Assembly: GCF_014203855.1 (NCBI RefSeq)
Contig: NZ_JACHJV010000001.1
Location: 2,294,001-2,358,000, forward strand
Source of the DNA: Kitasatospora kifunensis
Lineage (GTDB): Bacteria; Actinomycetota; Actinomycetes; Streptomycetales; Streptomycetaceae
DNA length: 64,000 nucleotides
Direction of reading: 5' to 3'
This document shows positions 1 through 8,960 of the stretch, one piece after another. The position numbers and the translations under genes were made by a program. Each line of letters opens with the position of its first letter. Positions within the stretch are counted from its first letter, which is position 1. Below the pieces are notes generated by a model. That model was not told the DNA's origin. It did not search any database and saw nothing but the letters and a program-made list of their open reading frames with translations.

Positions 1-28
1 CGACCGTGCTCCGCTTGAACAGCGCCAT
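1..28 (-). CDS. 5' end of a gene running off the window (partial)
   Basis: The minus strand opens here with ATG and reads MALFKRSTV before the window edge. A strong ribosome binding site (GAGGAG) lies just upstream of the ATG on the minus strand, at about 33-40, which supports a real start. Only nine residues are visible, so the product cannot be named. It is divergent from the methionine aminopeptidase gene, and the roughly 100 bases between them must hold both promoters. Confidence 0.5.
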
Positions 29-131
29 CGCTCCTCCTCGTCCGAGCCCACCCGATATCACTGATCATTCCCGGTGACGGCTTCGCACACACAGCCGGGA
101 CGGACCTGGCCCGAGCGCTAGACTCGCGGCC

Positions 132-980
132 ATGGCTCATCTCGTTCCCGGTACCCAGTCCCCCACCCGCAAGGTCCCGGCGCACATCGCCCGCCCGGAG
201 TACGTCGGCAAGCCCTATCCGACGCCGTACACCGGACCCGAGGTGCAGGACGCGGAGACCGTCGAGAAGATGCGGATCGCCAGCCGGATCGCCGCGCGGG
301 CGATGGCCGCGGCCGCCGAGCTGATCGCCCCCGGGGTGACGACCGATCAGCTGGACGCGGTCGCCCACGAGTACATGTGCGACCACGGCGCCTACCCGTC
401 CGACCTCGGCTACCGCGGCTTCCCGAAGTCGATCTGCACCTCGATCAACGAGGTGATCTGCCACGGCATCCCCGACTCGACGGTGCTGCAGGACGGCGAC
501 ATCGTCAACATCGACGCCACCGCGTTCATCCACGGGGTGCACGGCGACCTGAACGCCACCTACCTCTGCGGCGAGGTCGACGAGGAGTCGCGGCTGCTGG
601 TGGAGCGGACCCGGGAGTCACTCAACCGGGCGATCAAGGCGGTCAAGCCGGGGCGTCAGATCAACGTGATCGGCCGGGTGATCGAGTCCTACGCCAAGCG
701 CTTCGACTACGGCGTGGTGCGCGACTTCACCGGTCACGGCATCAACACCTCGTTCCACTCCGGCCTGATCATCCCGCACTACGACAGCGACCGGGCCACC
801 CAGGTGATCAAGCCCGGGATGACCTTCACCATCGAGCCGATGCTCACCCTGGGCACCTACGACTACGAGATCTGGCCGGACGGCTGGACGGTGGTCACCA
901 AGGACCGCAAGCGCACCGCCCAGTTCGAGCACACCCTGCTGGTCACGCCGGACGGCGCGGAGATCCTCACCCTGCCGTAG
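132..980 (+). CDS. map: Type I methionine aminopeptidase
   Basis: Removes the initiator methionine from nascent proteins in the cytosol. The 282-residue protein has the pita-bread metallopeptidase motifs: the [11 protein letters not shown] region, [12 protein letters not shown] and [10 protein letters not shown] (metal-binding Asp residues), FTGHGIN (metal-binding His), FTIEPM (Glu) and the terminal QFEHTLLVT (Glu). The roughly 40-residue N-terminal extension with APE-like content ([11 protein letters not shown]) is typical of the longer actinobacterial MetAPs. The chosen ATG leaves full family length. Actinomycetes often carry two map genes; this one is not next to secY/adk, so it is probably the second, stand-alone copy. 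Confidence 0.93.
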   Translation: MAHLVPGTQSPTRKVPAHIARPEYVGKPYPTPYTGPEVQDAETVEKMRIASRIAARAMAAAAELIAPGVTTDQLDAVAHEYMCDHGAYPSDLGYRGFPKSICTSINEVICHGIPDSTVLQDGDIVNIDATAFIHGVHGDLNATYLCGEVDEESRLLVERTRESLNRAIKAVKPGRQINVIGRVIESYAKRFDYGVVRDFTGHGINTSFHSGLIIPHYDSDRATQVIKPGMTFTIEPMLTLGTYDYEIWPDGWTVVTKDRKRTAQFEHTLLVTPDGAEILTLP

Positions 981-1007
981 CGGCCGGCTGCACCAAGGCC
1001 TGCGCGG

Positions 1008-1715
1008 TCAGCCGATCAGCCACTGCTCCTCGGCGACCGCGCCGACCTCGGTGCAGGCGTCGGTGAGCACGTCCAGCACCCGCAGCGGGTCCGGCAGCGG
1101 CTGCTCGGGCCCGCGCAACCAGCGGACCTGCGAGCCGTCGGGCAGCGCGGCCGGCGGCAGCAGGGTGTAGGAGCCGCGGCAGTGCCAGCGCAGGCCTGGA
1201 TGCTCGGACATGGTGTCCGGATGGGTGTCCAGCTCGCTCGACCACCACTCGTCCTCGTCCTCGGGGGTACCCCGGGTGGCGGTGAAGAAGAGGTAGCGCT
1301 CCTCGCCGACGGCCGCCACCGGCCCCTCCACGCCCTGCGCGGTGAGCCGCTCCAGCGCCAGGCGCCCCGCCTCGGCGGGGACGTCCAGCACATCGTGGGC
1401 CCGACCGGTGGCGGTGATGAAGTTGGTCTGCGGATCACGCGAGAGCCAGCGGGAGAGCTGCTCCGGATCGGTGGTGGCCTGCGACTGCCAGGCGAAGGAG
1501 ACCGGATGCTGGGCCGGTGCCGGGCAGCCGACGCGGTCACAGGAACAGCGGTAGCCGGCCAGATGGGCGGCGGGGGCCAGCGGGAAGCCGGCCCGAACCG
1601 CGCCGAGCAGCAGATCGAGTCGGGCCGCCGGGGAACTCACAACGCCCGCGGTCGACTTGTCGCGCTGGTGATCGCGCCGCGGCCACCAGGCCGTCCACCT
1701 GCTGCTGGCTTCCAT
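1008..1715 (-). CDS. Bifunctional DNA primase/polymerase N-terminal-domain protein
   Basis: A 235-residue cytosolic protein resembling the prim-pol (archaeo-eukaryotic primase-like) domain proteins common in Streptomyces. Visible features are a Cys-containing segment (YRCSCDRVGCPAPAQHP) followed by a Trp-Ser-rich stretch and DPQTNFITATGRAHDVLDVP, which fits the conserved catalytic core of that family. The start is set at the ATG at 1715 (MEASSRW) because a GAAAGGGG ribosome binding site lies about 8 bases upstream; the reading frame stays open further upstream but without a site. It stands alone with no helicase partner. Whether it is an active polymerase cannot be judged by eye. Confidence 0.7.
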   Translation of the reverse strand: MEASSRWTAWWPRRDHQRDKSTAGVVSSPAARLDLLLGAVRAGFPLAPAAHLAGYRCSCDRVGCPAPAQHPVSFAWQSQATTDPEQLSRWLSRDPQTNFITATGRAHDVLDVPAEAGRLALERLTAQGVEGPVAAVGEERYLFFTATRGTPEDEDEWWSSELDTHPDTMSEHPGLRWHCRGSYTLLPPAALPDGSQVRWLRGPEQPLPDPLRVLDVLTDACTEVGAVAEEQWLIG

Positions 1716-1988
1716 CGGGCCCCTTTCGCACGGCTGTGACTGGTGTGCCACAGCGTTCGACGCTCCTACGGACGCAACGCCCGACGCCGCTCGCGGCTTC
1801 CCGGGATCACCGGAATCCGTCCGCACCGGGCGATGCCGGCCACGCCGACGCGCGCCGTTCGCGGCCCGCACGGGGCCGGCTGACCCGGGCCGGGCCCGAG
1901 GGCGTACAGAGCAGGATAAGGGAGCTCGAGGGTGTCACCGACCCGGGGGTGTTTGGGTCCGCACCATGGATGATGCGAAGCTGGCCGG

Positions 1989-2255
1989 ATGAGGAGCGCG
2001 GATACGGAATTCATCGGCGGGCCGCTGGACGGCCGGGTACTGCCGATCTACCTGAGCCCGTTCAACGCCGTGCCCAAGGTGTACAAGGTGCCGGTCCCCG
2101 CGCACGGCGAGGAACCGGCCCGGACGCTGGTGTACGCCCGGGCCAAGCGGTACAACGCCAAGGGGCGCCCGCGCTGGGTCTACGAGTACGCACCGGATCA
2201 GTCCGAGCAGCCCGACCGGCCGGGGCAGTCCGGCCTGCCGGACCAACCGCAGTAG
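1989..2255 (+). CDS. Small hypothetical protein with a GGPLDG motif
   Basis: An 88-residue basic, Pro-rich soluble protein with no signal peptide or membrane segment. The N-terminus (TEFIGGPLDGRVLPIYLS) contains the GGPLDG signature seen in short uncharacterised actinobacterial proteins; the C-terminus is a low-complexity Gln/Pro/Asp stretch. There is no convincing ribosome binding site before the ATG. Function unknown. Confidence 0.55.
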   Translation: MRSADTEFIGGPLDGRVLPIYLSPFNAVPKVYKVPVPAHGEEPARTLVYARAKRYNAKGRPRWVYEYAPDQSEQPDRPGQSGLPDQPQ

Positions 2256-2289
2256 CCGCAGTAGCCGCCGGACCGGCGCGGGGAGCCGC

Positions 2290-2955
2290 TCACCCCTCCT
2301 CGGCGAGGATCAGGTAGAGCTTCTTACGGGCCTCGACCAGCACCGCGAGCCCCTTGGTCCGCTGCTCCTCGGTGCCGGTCGCCATCACCTGGCGGATCGC
2401 GTGGTCCACCGAGGCCAGCGCCTGGCCGACCTCCTGGACCGCCTCCCAGTCGATGCCGCGCCCGGCCTCCTGCCAGGGCTCCGGCGCCCCCGCCTCGGCC
2501 GCCGCGCGACCGGCCTCGGTCAGCGTGAACAGCCGCTTGCCGCCGGTCTCCTGGGCCTCGATCAGGCCCTCCTCCTCCAGCAGTTGGAGGGTCGGGTAGA
2601 CCGACCCCGGGCTCGGCCGCCAGGCCCCCGAGGTCCGCTCACCGATCTCGGTGATCATCTCGTAGCCGTGCATCGGCCGCTCGGTCAGCAGCGCCAGCAG
2701 CGAGGCGCGCACATCGCCGCGCCTGGCCCGCCCGCCGTGCCGCCCGCCACGCCCGCGGCCGCCGTGGCCACTGCGGAACCCACCGAACGGGCCGCCGAAG
2801 GGCCCGCCGCCGAACGGACCGCCGAAGGGCCCACCGCCGGGCCCGACGGGCGGCCCGTAGGCGCCACGCTGCTCGGCGAACTCACCGGGGATGCGGTCGA
2901 ACGGACGACCGCCGTCTCGGCGGCCGCGGCCGCCGGATGTCCTCTGCATGCGCAT
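2290..2955 (-). CDS. PadR-family transcriptional regulator with Gly/Phe-rich N-terminus
   Basis: About 221 residues. The C-terminal two thirds is a PadR winged helix: VRASLLALLTERPMHGYEMITEIGERTSGAWRP, then SPGSVYPTLQLLEEEGLI (recognition helix and wing) and a helical dimerisation tail ending in RKKLYLILAEEG. The N-terminal roughly 75 residues are unusual: repeated GGPFGG units followed by an Arg/His/Gly-rich stretch. The start at 2955 is preceded by GAGAGGTGG. Perfect palindromes in the divergent region at 3023-3078 are likely operator sites, so autoregulation is probable. The effector is unknown. Confidence 0.85.
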   Translation of the reverse strand: MRMQRTSGGRGRRDGGRPFDRIPGEFAEQRGAYGPPVGPGGGPFGGPFGGGPFGGPFGGFRSGHGGRGRGGRHGGRARRGDVRASLLALLTERPMHGYEMITEIGERTSGAWRPSPGSVYPTLQLLEEEGLIEAQETGGKRLFTLTEAGRAAAEAGAPEPWQEAGRGIDWEAVQEVGQALASVDHAIRQVMATGTEEQRTKGLAVLVEARKKLYLILAEEG

Positions 2956-3022
2956 GATGCGCACCACCTCTCGGTCTTCGACCCACCCGGCGGTCACGAA
3001 GAGTCATGCCGGCCACGACGAG

Positions 3023-3039
3023 TCGCGATCGGATCGCGA
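3023..3039. promoter_or_regulatory. Perfect inverted repeat, candidate PadR operator
   Basis: TCGCGATC-G-GATCGCGA, an 8+1+8 perfect palindrome in the region between the PadR gene and the divergent ACT-domain gene, about 70 bases upstream of the PadR start. Its position suggests a repressor site; no binding evidence exists. Confidence 0.45.
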
Positions 3040-3068
3040 GCCACTCTCGTACGATCTCGATGCCTCGA

Positions 3069-3078
3069 CGATATATCG
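3069..3078. promoter_or_regulatory. AT-rich palindrome CGATATATCG, candidate PadR operator or promoter element
   Basis: A perfect 10-base palindrome that is strikingly AT-rich for this genome. It lies between PadR and the divergent ACT-domain gene and is of the ATAT-centred type often reported for PadR operators. It may also overlap a -10 region. Confidence 0.45.
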
Positions 3079-3150
3079 GTAACTGTCGCTCGTCAACGAT
3101 TTCCGAGCGGCTCCCGGGCACGGTCGACCCGGCCCGCTACGGTGACGGGC

Positions 3151-3561
3151 ATGGTCGGTGAAAAGGATCTTCAGAAGCTGCTCGCGGAACTGCGACCGGA
3201 GTTGAACCCGGGCCGGTTCGTCTACTGCACCTTCCCCGGGCGGGTGCCGGCCGGGCTGCAGCCGGTCGTGACGGTGGCCGAGCCGGAGGGGGTGACGGCC
3301 GTGGTGGCGCAGCAGGAGGCCGAGGAGCTGGGCCTGTCATACGGCTACGTGGCGGCCTGGATCACGCTGCGCGTCCACTCGGCGCTGGCAGCGGTCGGCC
3401 TCACGGCGGCGGTGGCCGGGCGGCTGACCGAGGAGGGGATCAGCTGCAACGTGGTGGCCGGGTTCCACCACGACCACCTCTTCGTCGCCGCCGAGGACGC
3501 CGAGCGCGCGCTGCACGCCCTGGAGCAGCTGGCCGCCTGGGCTCAAGCCCAGTACGCGTAA
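3151..3561 (+). CDS. ACT domain-containing protein (COG3602-like)
   Basis: 136 residues. The pattern of a short N-terminal part (ELRPELNPGRFVYCTFP), a VTVAEPEGVTAVV strand and a final ISCNVVAGFHHDHLFVAAEDAERAL segment matches the small two-ACT-like proteins (DUF2241/COG3602 type), which are presumed small-ligand sensors in the cytosol. The start at ATG 3151 is chosen because the protein then has normal family length; the frame is open upstream only as GC-rich read-through. It is divergent from the PadR gene and could share its operators. Confidence 0.72.
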   Translation: MVGEKDLQKLLAELRPELNPGRFVYCTFPGRVPAGLQPVVTVAEPEGVTAVVAQQEAEELGLSYGYVAAWITLRVHSALAAVGLTAAVAGRLTEEGISCNVVAGFHHDHLFVAAEDAERALHALEQLAAWAQAQYA

Positions 3562-3678
3562 GAGCGACGGGATCGGCAAGGACGGCGGGCCGCCGCGGGC
3601 CCGACAGCGGTGGCATGCTGTCGGGCCCGCGGCGGCCCGCCGTCGATGATGAGCTGACGCCCGTTCAGGCGGCCGTGC

Positions 3679-5151
3679 CTACTGGCGCTGCAGCACGACC
3701 ACCTGGTCGCGGTCGAAGACCACCTTGTAGGTCGAGCCCGGGTGCAGGGCCGCGCCGTACCCGGGCAGGTCGGTCGGGCCGCCGGACCAGCCGGCCAGGT
3801 CGACGCAGAGGAAGTCCGGCGCCTGCTGCTTGCTGCCGCCGAGCCAGTACGCGTCATCGCGCGCCGCCAGCCGGGCCAGCGGTGCCATCGAGGACTCGAC
3901 CCGCACGTTCGGTGGGATCTGCGCGATCGCCGCCCGCAGTGCCGCCCCGTGCGCCCCGCCGCTCCAGGCGCTCGGGTCGGCGAGCCCGCCGAGCCCGACC
4001 GGCAGGCTCACCATGCAGGCCACCGCGATCCCCGGGGCGGCCGGCACCATGCCTTCGGCGAACCCCTTGAGCACCGAGTGCTCCGCGCGGCGGATCCGGT
4101 CGATGCCGTCCACCAGGGCCAGGAAGAGGATCGGCATCAGGGTCGCGTTGTAGTGCCAGTCCGAGCCCCAGAACATCGGGTTCGCCGAGCCGAAGCGCCA
4201 GGCCAGGGTGGGCAGCGCGAGCAGCATCAAGGGCGAGCGCAGGGCCAGGAAGCCGACGATGCCCAGCAGCCAGCCGACCGTCTTCCACACCGTCAGCCGG
4301 GTGAAGGCGCCGCGCACCACCTGCCACAGGTGCGGGTGCTCACCGCCCGGCAGCTTGGACCAGTAGTCGAACTGGTGGTTGGGGTTGAAGTGCGGGATCA
4401 GCAGCAGGACGGTCAGCGCGGCGAAGACCGCGCCGAAGACGAGCAGCACGGAGCCGGTGTACCAGCGGCGCCCGCGCACCATCAGCACCACGCCGACCGC
4501 CGCGGCCGTCAGTCCGAGGTCCTCCTTGACCAGCACCAGCGGCATCGCCCACCAGGCGGCCCGTTCCCAGTTGCCGAGCAGGATCTGACGACACACCAGG
4601 GCGAGCAGCGGGACGGCGAAGGCGATCTCGTGGAACTCCGCGTCGATCGCGCGCTGCAGGCCCCAGGAGAGGCCGTAGGCGGTGCCGATCAGCAAGCCGC
4701 GGCTGGTCGAACCGCCCAGCACCCGGGCGGCGGTGTCCGAGACCACGCCCACCGACCAGGCGAACAGCGCGGCTTGGGCGACCAGCAGGGTGGCGGCCGA
4801 GGGGACCAGCCAGAAGGCGGGCGCGAGCAGTGCCAGGATCGGTGACCAGTGGTCGCCCAGCGCGTTGAACCCCGGCCCCTTTATCGAGACCACCGGGGCC
4901 CGCAGGTGCGCGTAGCCCTTGACCGCTTCGGTGAAGATGCCCAGATCCCAGGAGGGCGAGCCGAAGCGCTGGTAGCGCACCAGCGCGAGCAGGCAGTACC
5001 CGGCCAGGAACGCCAGGGCCAGCACCAGGTGCGGCCGGACGCCGGCCAGCCGGGCCAGGCCACCGGAGCGTGCGGCGCGCGCCACCCGCACGGCACGGCC
5101 CCAGCTGGGGACCCGCTGGATCGGGATCGCGCCCTCGCGTGTCTCGGCCAT
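3679..5151 (-). CDS. DUF2079 multi-pass membrane protein
   Basis: 490 residues with around ten hydrophobic segments. It has the DUF2079 hallmark near the N-terminus ([22 protein letters not shown], then [17 protein letters not shown]), which resembles the acidic first-loop region of GT-C-type glycosyltransferases that use polyprenyl-phosphate sugars. A role in envelope glycosylation is an inference from that fold only. It is monocistronic and divergent from hemC. Confidence 0.82.
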   Translation of the reverse strand: MAETREGAIPIQRVPSWGRAVRVARAARSGGLARLAGVRPHLVLALAFLAGYCLLALVRYQRFGSPSWDLGIFTEAVKGYAHLRAPVVSIKGPGFNALGDHWSPILALLAPAFWLVPSAATLLVAQAALFAWSVGVVSDTAARVLGGSTSRGLLIGTAYGLSWGLQRAIDAEFHEIAFAVPLLALVCRQILLGNWERAAWWAMPLVLVKEDLGLTAAAVGVVLMVRGRRWYTGSVLLVFGAVFAALTVLLLIPHFNPNHQFDYWSKLPGGEHPHLWQVVRGAFTRLTVWKTVGWLLGIVGFLALRSPLMLLALPTLAWRFGSANPMFWGSDWHYNATLMPILFLALVDGIDRIRRAEHSVLKGFAEGMVPAAPGIAVACMVSLPVGLGGLADPSAWSGGAHGAALRAAIAQIPPNVRVESSMAPLARLAARDDAYWLGGSKQQAPDFLCVDLAGWSGGPTDLPGYGAALHPGSTYKVVFDRDQVVVLQRQ

Positions 5152-5274
5152 GCCGGTGCCCTCCGATTATATGTACGAAAGGGGCACGCTATCGCGAGCC
5201 GGATCGAAAGCCACCACCGCGCCGGGGAGTGCGCTGCGCTTCCACCTCCCAGGGCACGCCCTAGGCTGGATGCC

Positions 5275-6219
5275 ATGCCGTCCTCAACACTGCCCGAAGT
5301 GCTCCGGATCGTCTCCCGTTCCTCCCCGATGGCGCTGGCCCAAGTGGAGCGGTTCCGCGCCGAACTGGCCGTCCTGCACCCGGAAATCCGCACCGAGGTC
5401 GTCCCCGTCAGCACCGCCGGCGACCGCTGGCCGGGCGCGCTGTCCGCGCTCGGCGGCAAGGGGGCGTTCACCAAGGAGGTGGATGCCGCACTGCTCGCGG
5501 GCGAGGCCGACGTCGCCGTGCACTGTGTCAAGGACGTGCCCGCCGACCGGCCGTTGCCGGCCGGCACCGTCTTCGCGGCCGTGCTGCGCCGCGACGACCT
5601 GCGTGACGCACTGGTGCACCCCGATGGCCTGACGCTCGATCAACTCCCCTCCGGCAGCCGGATCGGCACCTCCTCGGTGCGCCGGGTCGCCCAGCTGGCC
5701 GTCAGCCACCCGCAGTTGACCTGCGTGCCGATCCGCGGCAACGCCAACAGCCGGCTGGCGAAGCTGGCGGCCGGTGAGGCCGACGCGCTCCTGCTGGCCG
5801 CCAGCGGACTGGCCAGGATCGGCGAGCAGCGGCAGATCAGCGAGGTGCTGAGCCTGGAGGCGATGTGTCCGCCGATCGGCGCCGGGGTGCTGGCGCTGCA
5901 GTGCCGCGAGGAGGACACCAGCACCATCGAGGCGGTGCGCGGACTGAACGACGAGGCCGCCTGGCGGGAGACCACCGCCGAGCGGATGTTCCTGCACGTG
6001 CTGCAGGGCCACTGCAACAGCCCGATCGCCGGCTACGCGCGCGCCGAGCGGGACGGTCGACTGTCGCTGCGCGGGCGGGTCTTCTCGCCGGACGGCAAGA
6101 GCGTGCTGGACGCCCACGAGTGGGCCGGGCCGTTGGACCCGGCCACCCTGGGGACCTCCGTCGCGGTGGCGCTGCTGCGGCAGGGCGCGCGGGAGCTGAT
6201 CGACAGCATCCCGCACTGA
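5275..6219 (+). CDS. hemC: Hydroxymethylbilane synthase (porphobilinogen deaminase)
   Basis: Joins four porphobilinogens into hydroxymethylbilane in tetrapyrrole synthesis. The 314-residue protein shows [16 protein letters not shown] at the N-terminus, [28 protein letters not shown] (catalytic Asp region), [13 protein letters not shown] (substrate-binding Arg residues) and the cofactor-binding Cys at about residue 247 in [11 protein letters not shown]. The usual segment around that Cys is EGGC, so this is a divergent form. No other haem or B12 gene is adjacent, so it may be a second copy outside the main hem cluster. The start at ATG 5275 has no ribosome binding site and may be leaderless. 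Confidence 0.88.
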   Translation: MPSSTLPEVLRIVSRSSPMALAQVERFRAELAVLHPEIRTEVVPVSTAGDRWPGALSALGGKGAFTKEVDAALLAGEADVAVHCVKDVPADRPLPAGTVFAAVLRRDDLRDALVHPDGLTLDQLPSGSRIGTSSVRRVAQLAVSHPQLTCVPIRGNANSRLAKLAAGEADALLLAASGLARIGEQRQISEVLSLEAMCPPIGAGVLALQCREEDTSTIEAVRGLNDEAAWRETTAERMFLHVLQGHCNSPIAGYARAERDGRLSLRGRVFSPDGKSVLDAHEWAGPLDPATLGTSVAVALLRQGARELIDSIPH

Positions 6220-6247
6220 TCCGGTACCGCTCCTACTCAGCTGCCGG

Positions 6248-6778
6248 CTACTTGAACCAGTGGCGGACACCGCGATGCTGCGAGCAGGTGCCCTGGAAGT
6301 GCGCGGAGTCGGAGGTGGTGCCGTCCGCGCACTCGGCGGTCTCGCCCGGGTGCGCCGGGGTCAGGCCGAGGTCCCAGCCGCAGTCGCCGACGGTGTGCGA
6401 GGCGCAGCTGCCGGCGGGGGCAGCCGGCTGGGTCGGCTCCGGGGCCTTGGTGGTCGGCTCGGCAGCGGGCCGGGTCGGTTCCGGAGCCTGGGTGGTCCGG
6501 TGCTCGGTCGGCGTGGTCGGCGCGGCCGTGGGCCGGTGGGTCGGCTGCTGACTCGACTCGTGCGCGGTCGGGGCGGCCGCGGGGGCGGAGGGCTGCGGCG
6601 AGTTGACGGGCTGCGTCGGGCTCGCACCAGTGGCCGCCTGAGTCGGCTGACCGGCCGCCGCGGGCTTCGCGGTGTCCGTCGAGCTCGGGTCGCACCCCGC
6701 CGTCAGTAGCACCGCCGCCACGGCCCCCGCCGCGATCCAGCCACCGGCTCCGCGCGTGCCGATCGTCCAGCTCCCCAC
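6248..6778 (-). CDS. Lipoprotein with Pro/Thr-rich stalk and DUF3761 C-terminus
   Basis: About 176 residues from a GTG start. The signal peptide ends in a lipobox (LLTAGC), then comes a roughly 90-residue Pro/Thr/Ala-rich stalk and a small Cys-rich terminal domain (SHTVGDCGWD, then ECADGTTSDS and GTCSQHRGVRHWFK), matching the DUF3761 pattern seen in secreted actinobacterial proteins. The GTG at 6778 is preferred to the upstream ATG at 6841 because it has an AAGGGG site 7-9 bases upstream and leaves a normal 29-residue signal peptide. Expected at the outer face of the membrane; function unknown. Confidence 0.78.
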   Translation of the reverse strand: MGSWTIGTRGAGGWIAAGAVAAVLLTAGCDPSSTDTAKPAAAGQPTQAATGASPTQPVNSPQPSAPAAAPTAHESSQQPTHRPTAAPTTPTEHRTTQAPEPTRPAAEPTTKAPEPTQPAAPAGSCASHTVGDCGWDLGLTPAHPGETAECADGTTSDSAHFQGTCSQHRGVRHWFK

Positions 6779-6922
6779 TAGTTCCCCACCCCTTGTACGT
6801 CTCACTCGGACAGAAAAGCCATAAATGTGCCCGATCTTCATACTTTATTACGGCGTGCTAGCGCTACCCTTCGTACGGTCACCGATTGATCACACCGCTC
6901 GTCCGCACCCCCACTGCTCCCC

Positions 6923-7099
6923 TTACTCCCCCTCGCGGCGACTCTCCTCCGCCGCCTCGGCCACCCCTGCCTCGTGCCCGGCCACGTAGACCCGGCGGAC
7001 GAAGTCGGCCGCCTGCTGCTGCGTCAGATCGCTGGTCAGCGTCATCAGCTCGTCGGTGAAACGGATCAGCCAGTGCTGTCGGTTTGTCATGCCATCCAT
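6923..7099 (-). CDS. Small hypothetical helical protein
   Basis: 58 residues from ATG 7099, or 55 from ATG 7090. Soluble and charged, with a C-terminal helix ending in Glu/Arg (EAAEESRREGE). It contains NRQHWLIRFTDEL and QQQAADFVRRVYVAGHEAG, reminiscent of small conserved Streptomyces proteins of unknown role. There is no clear ribosome binding site. It is divergent from the CYTH gene. Confidence 0.5.
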   Translation of the reverse strand: MDGMTNRQHWLIRFTDELMTLTSDLTQQQAADFVRRVYVAGHEAGVAEAAEESRREGE

Positions 7100-7194
7100 G
7101 ACACACCGTGTACCGTCGCCTGATCGGGAAACGGGGCCGCTGACGGGCGGCCGACCAGCCACTCGGCGGCCAGGATCAGCGGGAGGCGAGCGGC

Positions 7195-7725
7195 ATGACC
7201 AGTACGTACGCACGGATCGAGCGCGAGCGCCGCTTCCTGCTCGCCGCGCCGCCCGACCCGGCCGTCGTCACCGCCACCCGCCGGATCACCGACCGCTACC
7301 TGGACGGCACGCGCCTTCGGCTGCGGCGGATGGCCCGGGTGGACGACAACACGGTGGTGTACAAGTTCACCCAGAAGCTGCCCGCCGAACGGCCGGGTCC
7401 CGTCCAGGGGTTGATCACCAACACCTACCTGACGGACACCGAGTACCAGCTGCTCGCCACCCTCCCGGCGGCGGTCCTCGGCAAGACCCGGCTGAGCGTG
7501 CCACCGCTCGGCATCGACCTCTTCGACCCGCCGCTGCACGGGTTGGTGCTCGCCGAGGCCGAGTTCGACAGCGACGAGGAGGCCGAGGCGTTCCGTCCCC
7601 CGAGCGAGGCGGTCGCCGAGGTGACCTCGGACGGGCGCTTCACCGGAGGGCGGCTGGTGCGCACCGGGCGGGCGGAACTGCTCGGCTGGCTGGCCGAGTA
7701 CGGGATCGCGGTGGCGGCCGAGTAG
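7195..7725 (+). CDS. CYTH-like triphosphate-tunnel domain protein
   Basis: 176 residues. It opens with IERERRFLL, the ExExK/R-type signature of CYTH (adenylate cyclase/thiamine triphosphatase) tunnel enzymes, followed by alternating basic strands (RLRLRRMARV, VVYKFTQKLP) and acidic strands (LVLAEAEFDSDEEAE) that in the family bind the triphosphate and metal. The likely role is hydrolysis of a triphosphate (inorganic or organic) in the cytosol, substrate unknown. GGGAGG lies 8-13 bases before the ATG. Confidence 0.78.
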   Translation: MTSTYARIERERRFLLAAPPDPAVVTATRRITDRYLDGTRLRLRRMARVDDNTVVYKFTQKLPAERPGPVQGLITNTYLTDTEYQLLATLPAAVLGKTRLSVPPLGIDLFDPPLHGLVLAEAEFDSDEEAEAFRPPSEAVAEVTSDGRFTGGRLVRTGRAELLGWLAEYGIAVAAE

Positions 7726-7791
7726 GTGGCAGCGGACTCGTCGGGCCCCGGGCGATAGGGTCGGCCCCAAGACCTCGGGGGGATGGATCGG

Positions 7792-8820
7792 ATGGCGCGA
7801 GTACTGCTGTTGGACGCGGCTCCGGGCGCGTTGCTCGGGCGAGAGCTGGCCCGGCTGCTCGACCACGGGCTCGCCGTCACGCTCAACCTGCGCCGCGTGC
7901 CCGCCGCCGAGCGCCCGGCGGTGCGCGCCGCCTGGGGCGAGCGGGTCGAGTTCACCGACTTCGACGCCTTCGACCAGCAGGCGCTGATCGCCGCCACGGT
8001 CCGGGACGGGCTCGGCCATGACGCCGTCAAGTCCCGCTCCGGACCGCCGCTTCGTGCCGCGTTCCTGGCGGCGGCCACCGCTGCGACGCTGGCCCACCCG
8101 CTGCGGGTGATCGGCCGGGCGGGCGCCGGCACCGACCACGTCGAGCTGCCCGCCGCCACCGCGCACGGCGTCGCCGTGACCCACACGCCCGGTTCCAACG
8201 CCGCCGCCGTGGCCGAGTTCGCGCTGGCCCAGCTGCTCGCCCTCAGCCGCCGACTCCAGGCGCACAACCAGGCCGCGCACCAGGGGCATTGGCCGGCCGC
8301 GGTGGCTCCGGTGGCGGAACTCTCGGAGCTGACCCTGGGGATCGTCGGTCCCGGCAGGATCGGGCAGGCACTCGCCGACCGGGCCACGGCGCTCGGGATG
8401 ACCGTCCAGACCCTGGGCCGGGGCGGCGATCTCGCCGCGCTGCTCACCGGCAGTCAGGCGGTCTCGCTGCACCTGCCGCTCACCGAACAGACCCAAGGGC
8501 TCATCGGCCGAGCCGAGTTGGCCCTGATGCCGCCCGGCTCGATCCTGTTGAACACCGCGCGCGGCGGCATCGTGGACGAGCAGGCACTGGCCGACGCGCT
8601 CCGCGATCCGGACCACCCGCTGGCGGCCGCCGCCGTCGACACCTTCGAACACGAGCACGCCGCCTTCGCCTCGCCGCTCTTCGGTCTGCCGAACGCGCTG
8701 CTCACCCCGCACGTGGCGGGCATGACCCACAGCGCGATGGCCACCGCGGCCCTGCGCTGCGCCGACCAGCTGGCGGCGCTGCTCACCGGCGTCCGCCAGG
8801 GCGTGCCCGTGGTGAATTGA
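7792..8820 (+). CDS. D-isomer-specific 2-hydroxyacid dehydrogenase, NAD-binding
   Basis: About 342 residues. It has the Rossmann motif GIVGPGRIGQALADRA, the upstream GRAGAGTDHVELPAA segment, the substrate/NAD Arg in LLNTARGGIVDEQAL, and the Asp/His catalytic region DTFEHE ... LTPHVAGMTHSAM. This supports an NAD(P)-dependent reduction of a 2-keto acid; the substrate is not predictable. ATG 7792 is preferred over ATG 7783 because the GGGGGG ribosome binding site then has normal spacing. A second-half start with LLLDAAPGA is typical of divergent members of the family. Confidence 0.85.
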   Translation: MARVLLLDAAPGALLGRELARLLDHGLAVTLNLRRVPAAERPAVRAAWGERVEFTDFDAFDQQALIAATVRDGLGHDAVKSRSGPPLRAAFLAAATAATLAHPLRVIGRAGAGTDHVELPAATAHGVAVTHTPGSNAAAVAEFALAQLLALSRRLQAHNQAAHQGHWPAAVAPVAELSELTLGIVGPGRIGQALADRATALGMTVQTLGRGGDLAALLTGSQAVSLHLPLTEQTQGLIGRAELALMPPGSILLNTARGGIVDEQALADALRDPDHPLAAAAVDTFEHEHAAFASPLFGLPNALLTPHVAGMTHSAMATAALRCADQLAALLTGVRQGVPVVN

Positions 8821-8836
8821 CGCGGCTCCCGGCGGA

Positions 8837-8932
8837 TCAGGCGCTGGGGCCGAAGGCCACCGGCTGGCGGTAGGACTCCGGCCTGGTCAGCGCGCCCTGC
8901 GAGGAGAGCAGCACCACCCGGCGCACCCGCAA
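8837..8932 (-). pseudogene. C-terminal-truncated remnant of an NAD(P)H-binding (NmrA-like) oxidoreductase
   Basis: The minus strand reads LRVRRVVLLSSQGALTRPESY followed by RQPVAFGPSA and a stop. The phrase RVVLLSSQGA.TRPE.Y...VAF is the conserved core of NmrA/HSCARG-type NAD(P)H-binding oxidoreductases. The Rossmann N-terminus and about 150 C-terminal residues are missing: the piece starts where the HxlR promoter begins and ends where the dehydrogenase gene ends. Such oxidoreductases are commonly divergent from and controlled by HxlR regulators, so this looks like the eroded partner of the next gene. Confidence 0.6.
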
Positions 8933-8960
8933 AGAACACACTCTGACGTAAGCTCACGAC

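Noticed and set aside
3742..4845. 367-residue plus-strand frame opposite the DUF2079 gene
   Set aside because: Gln/Arg/His low-complexity translation, no start signal, fully antisense to a good membrane protein gene.
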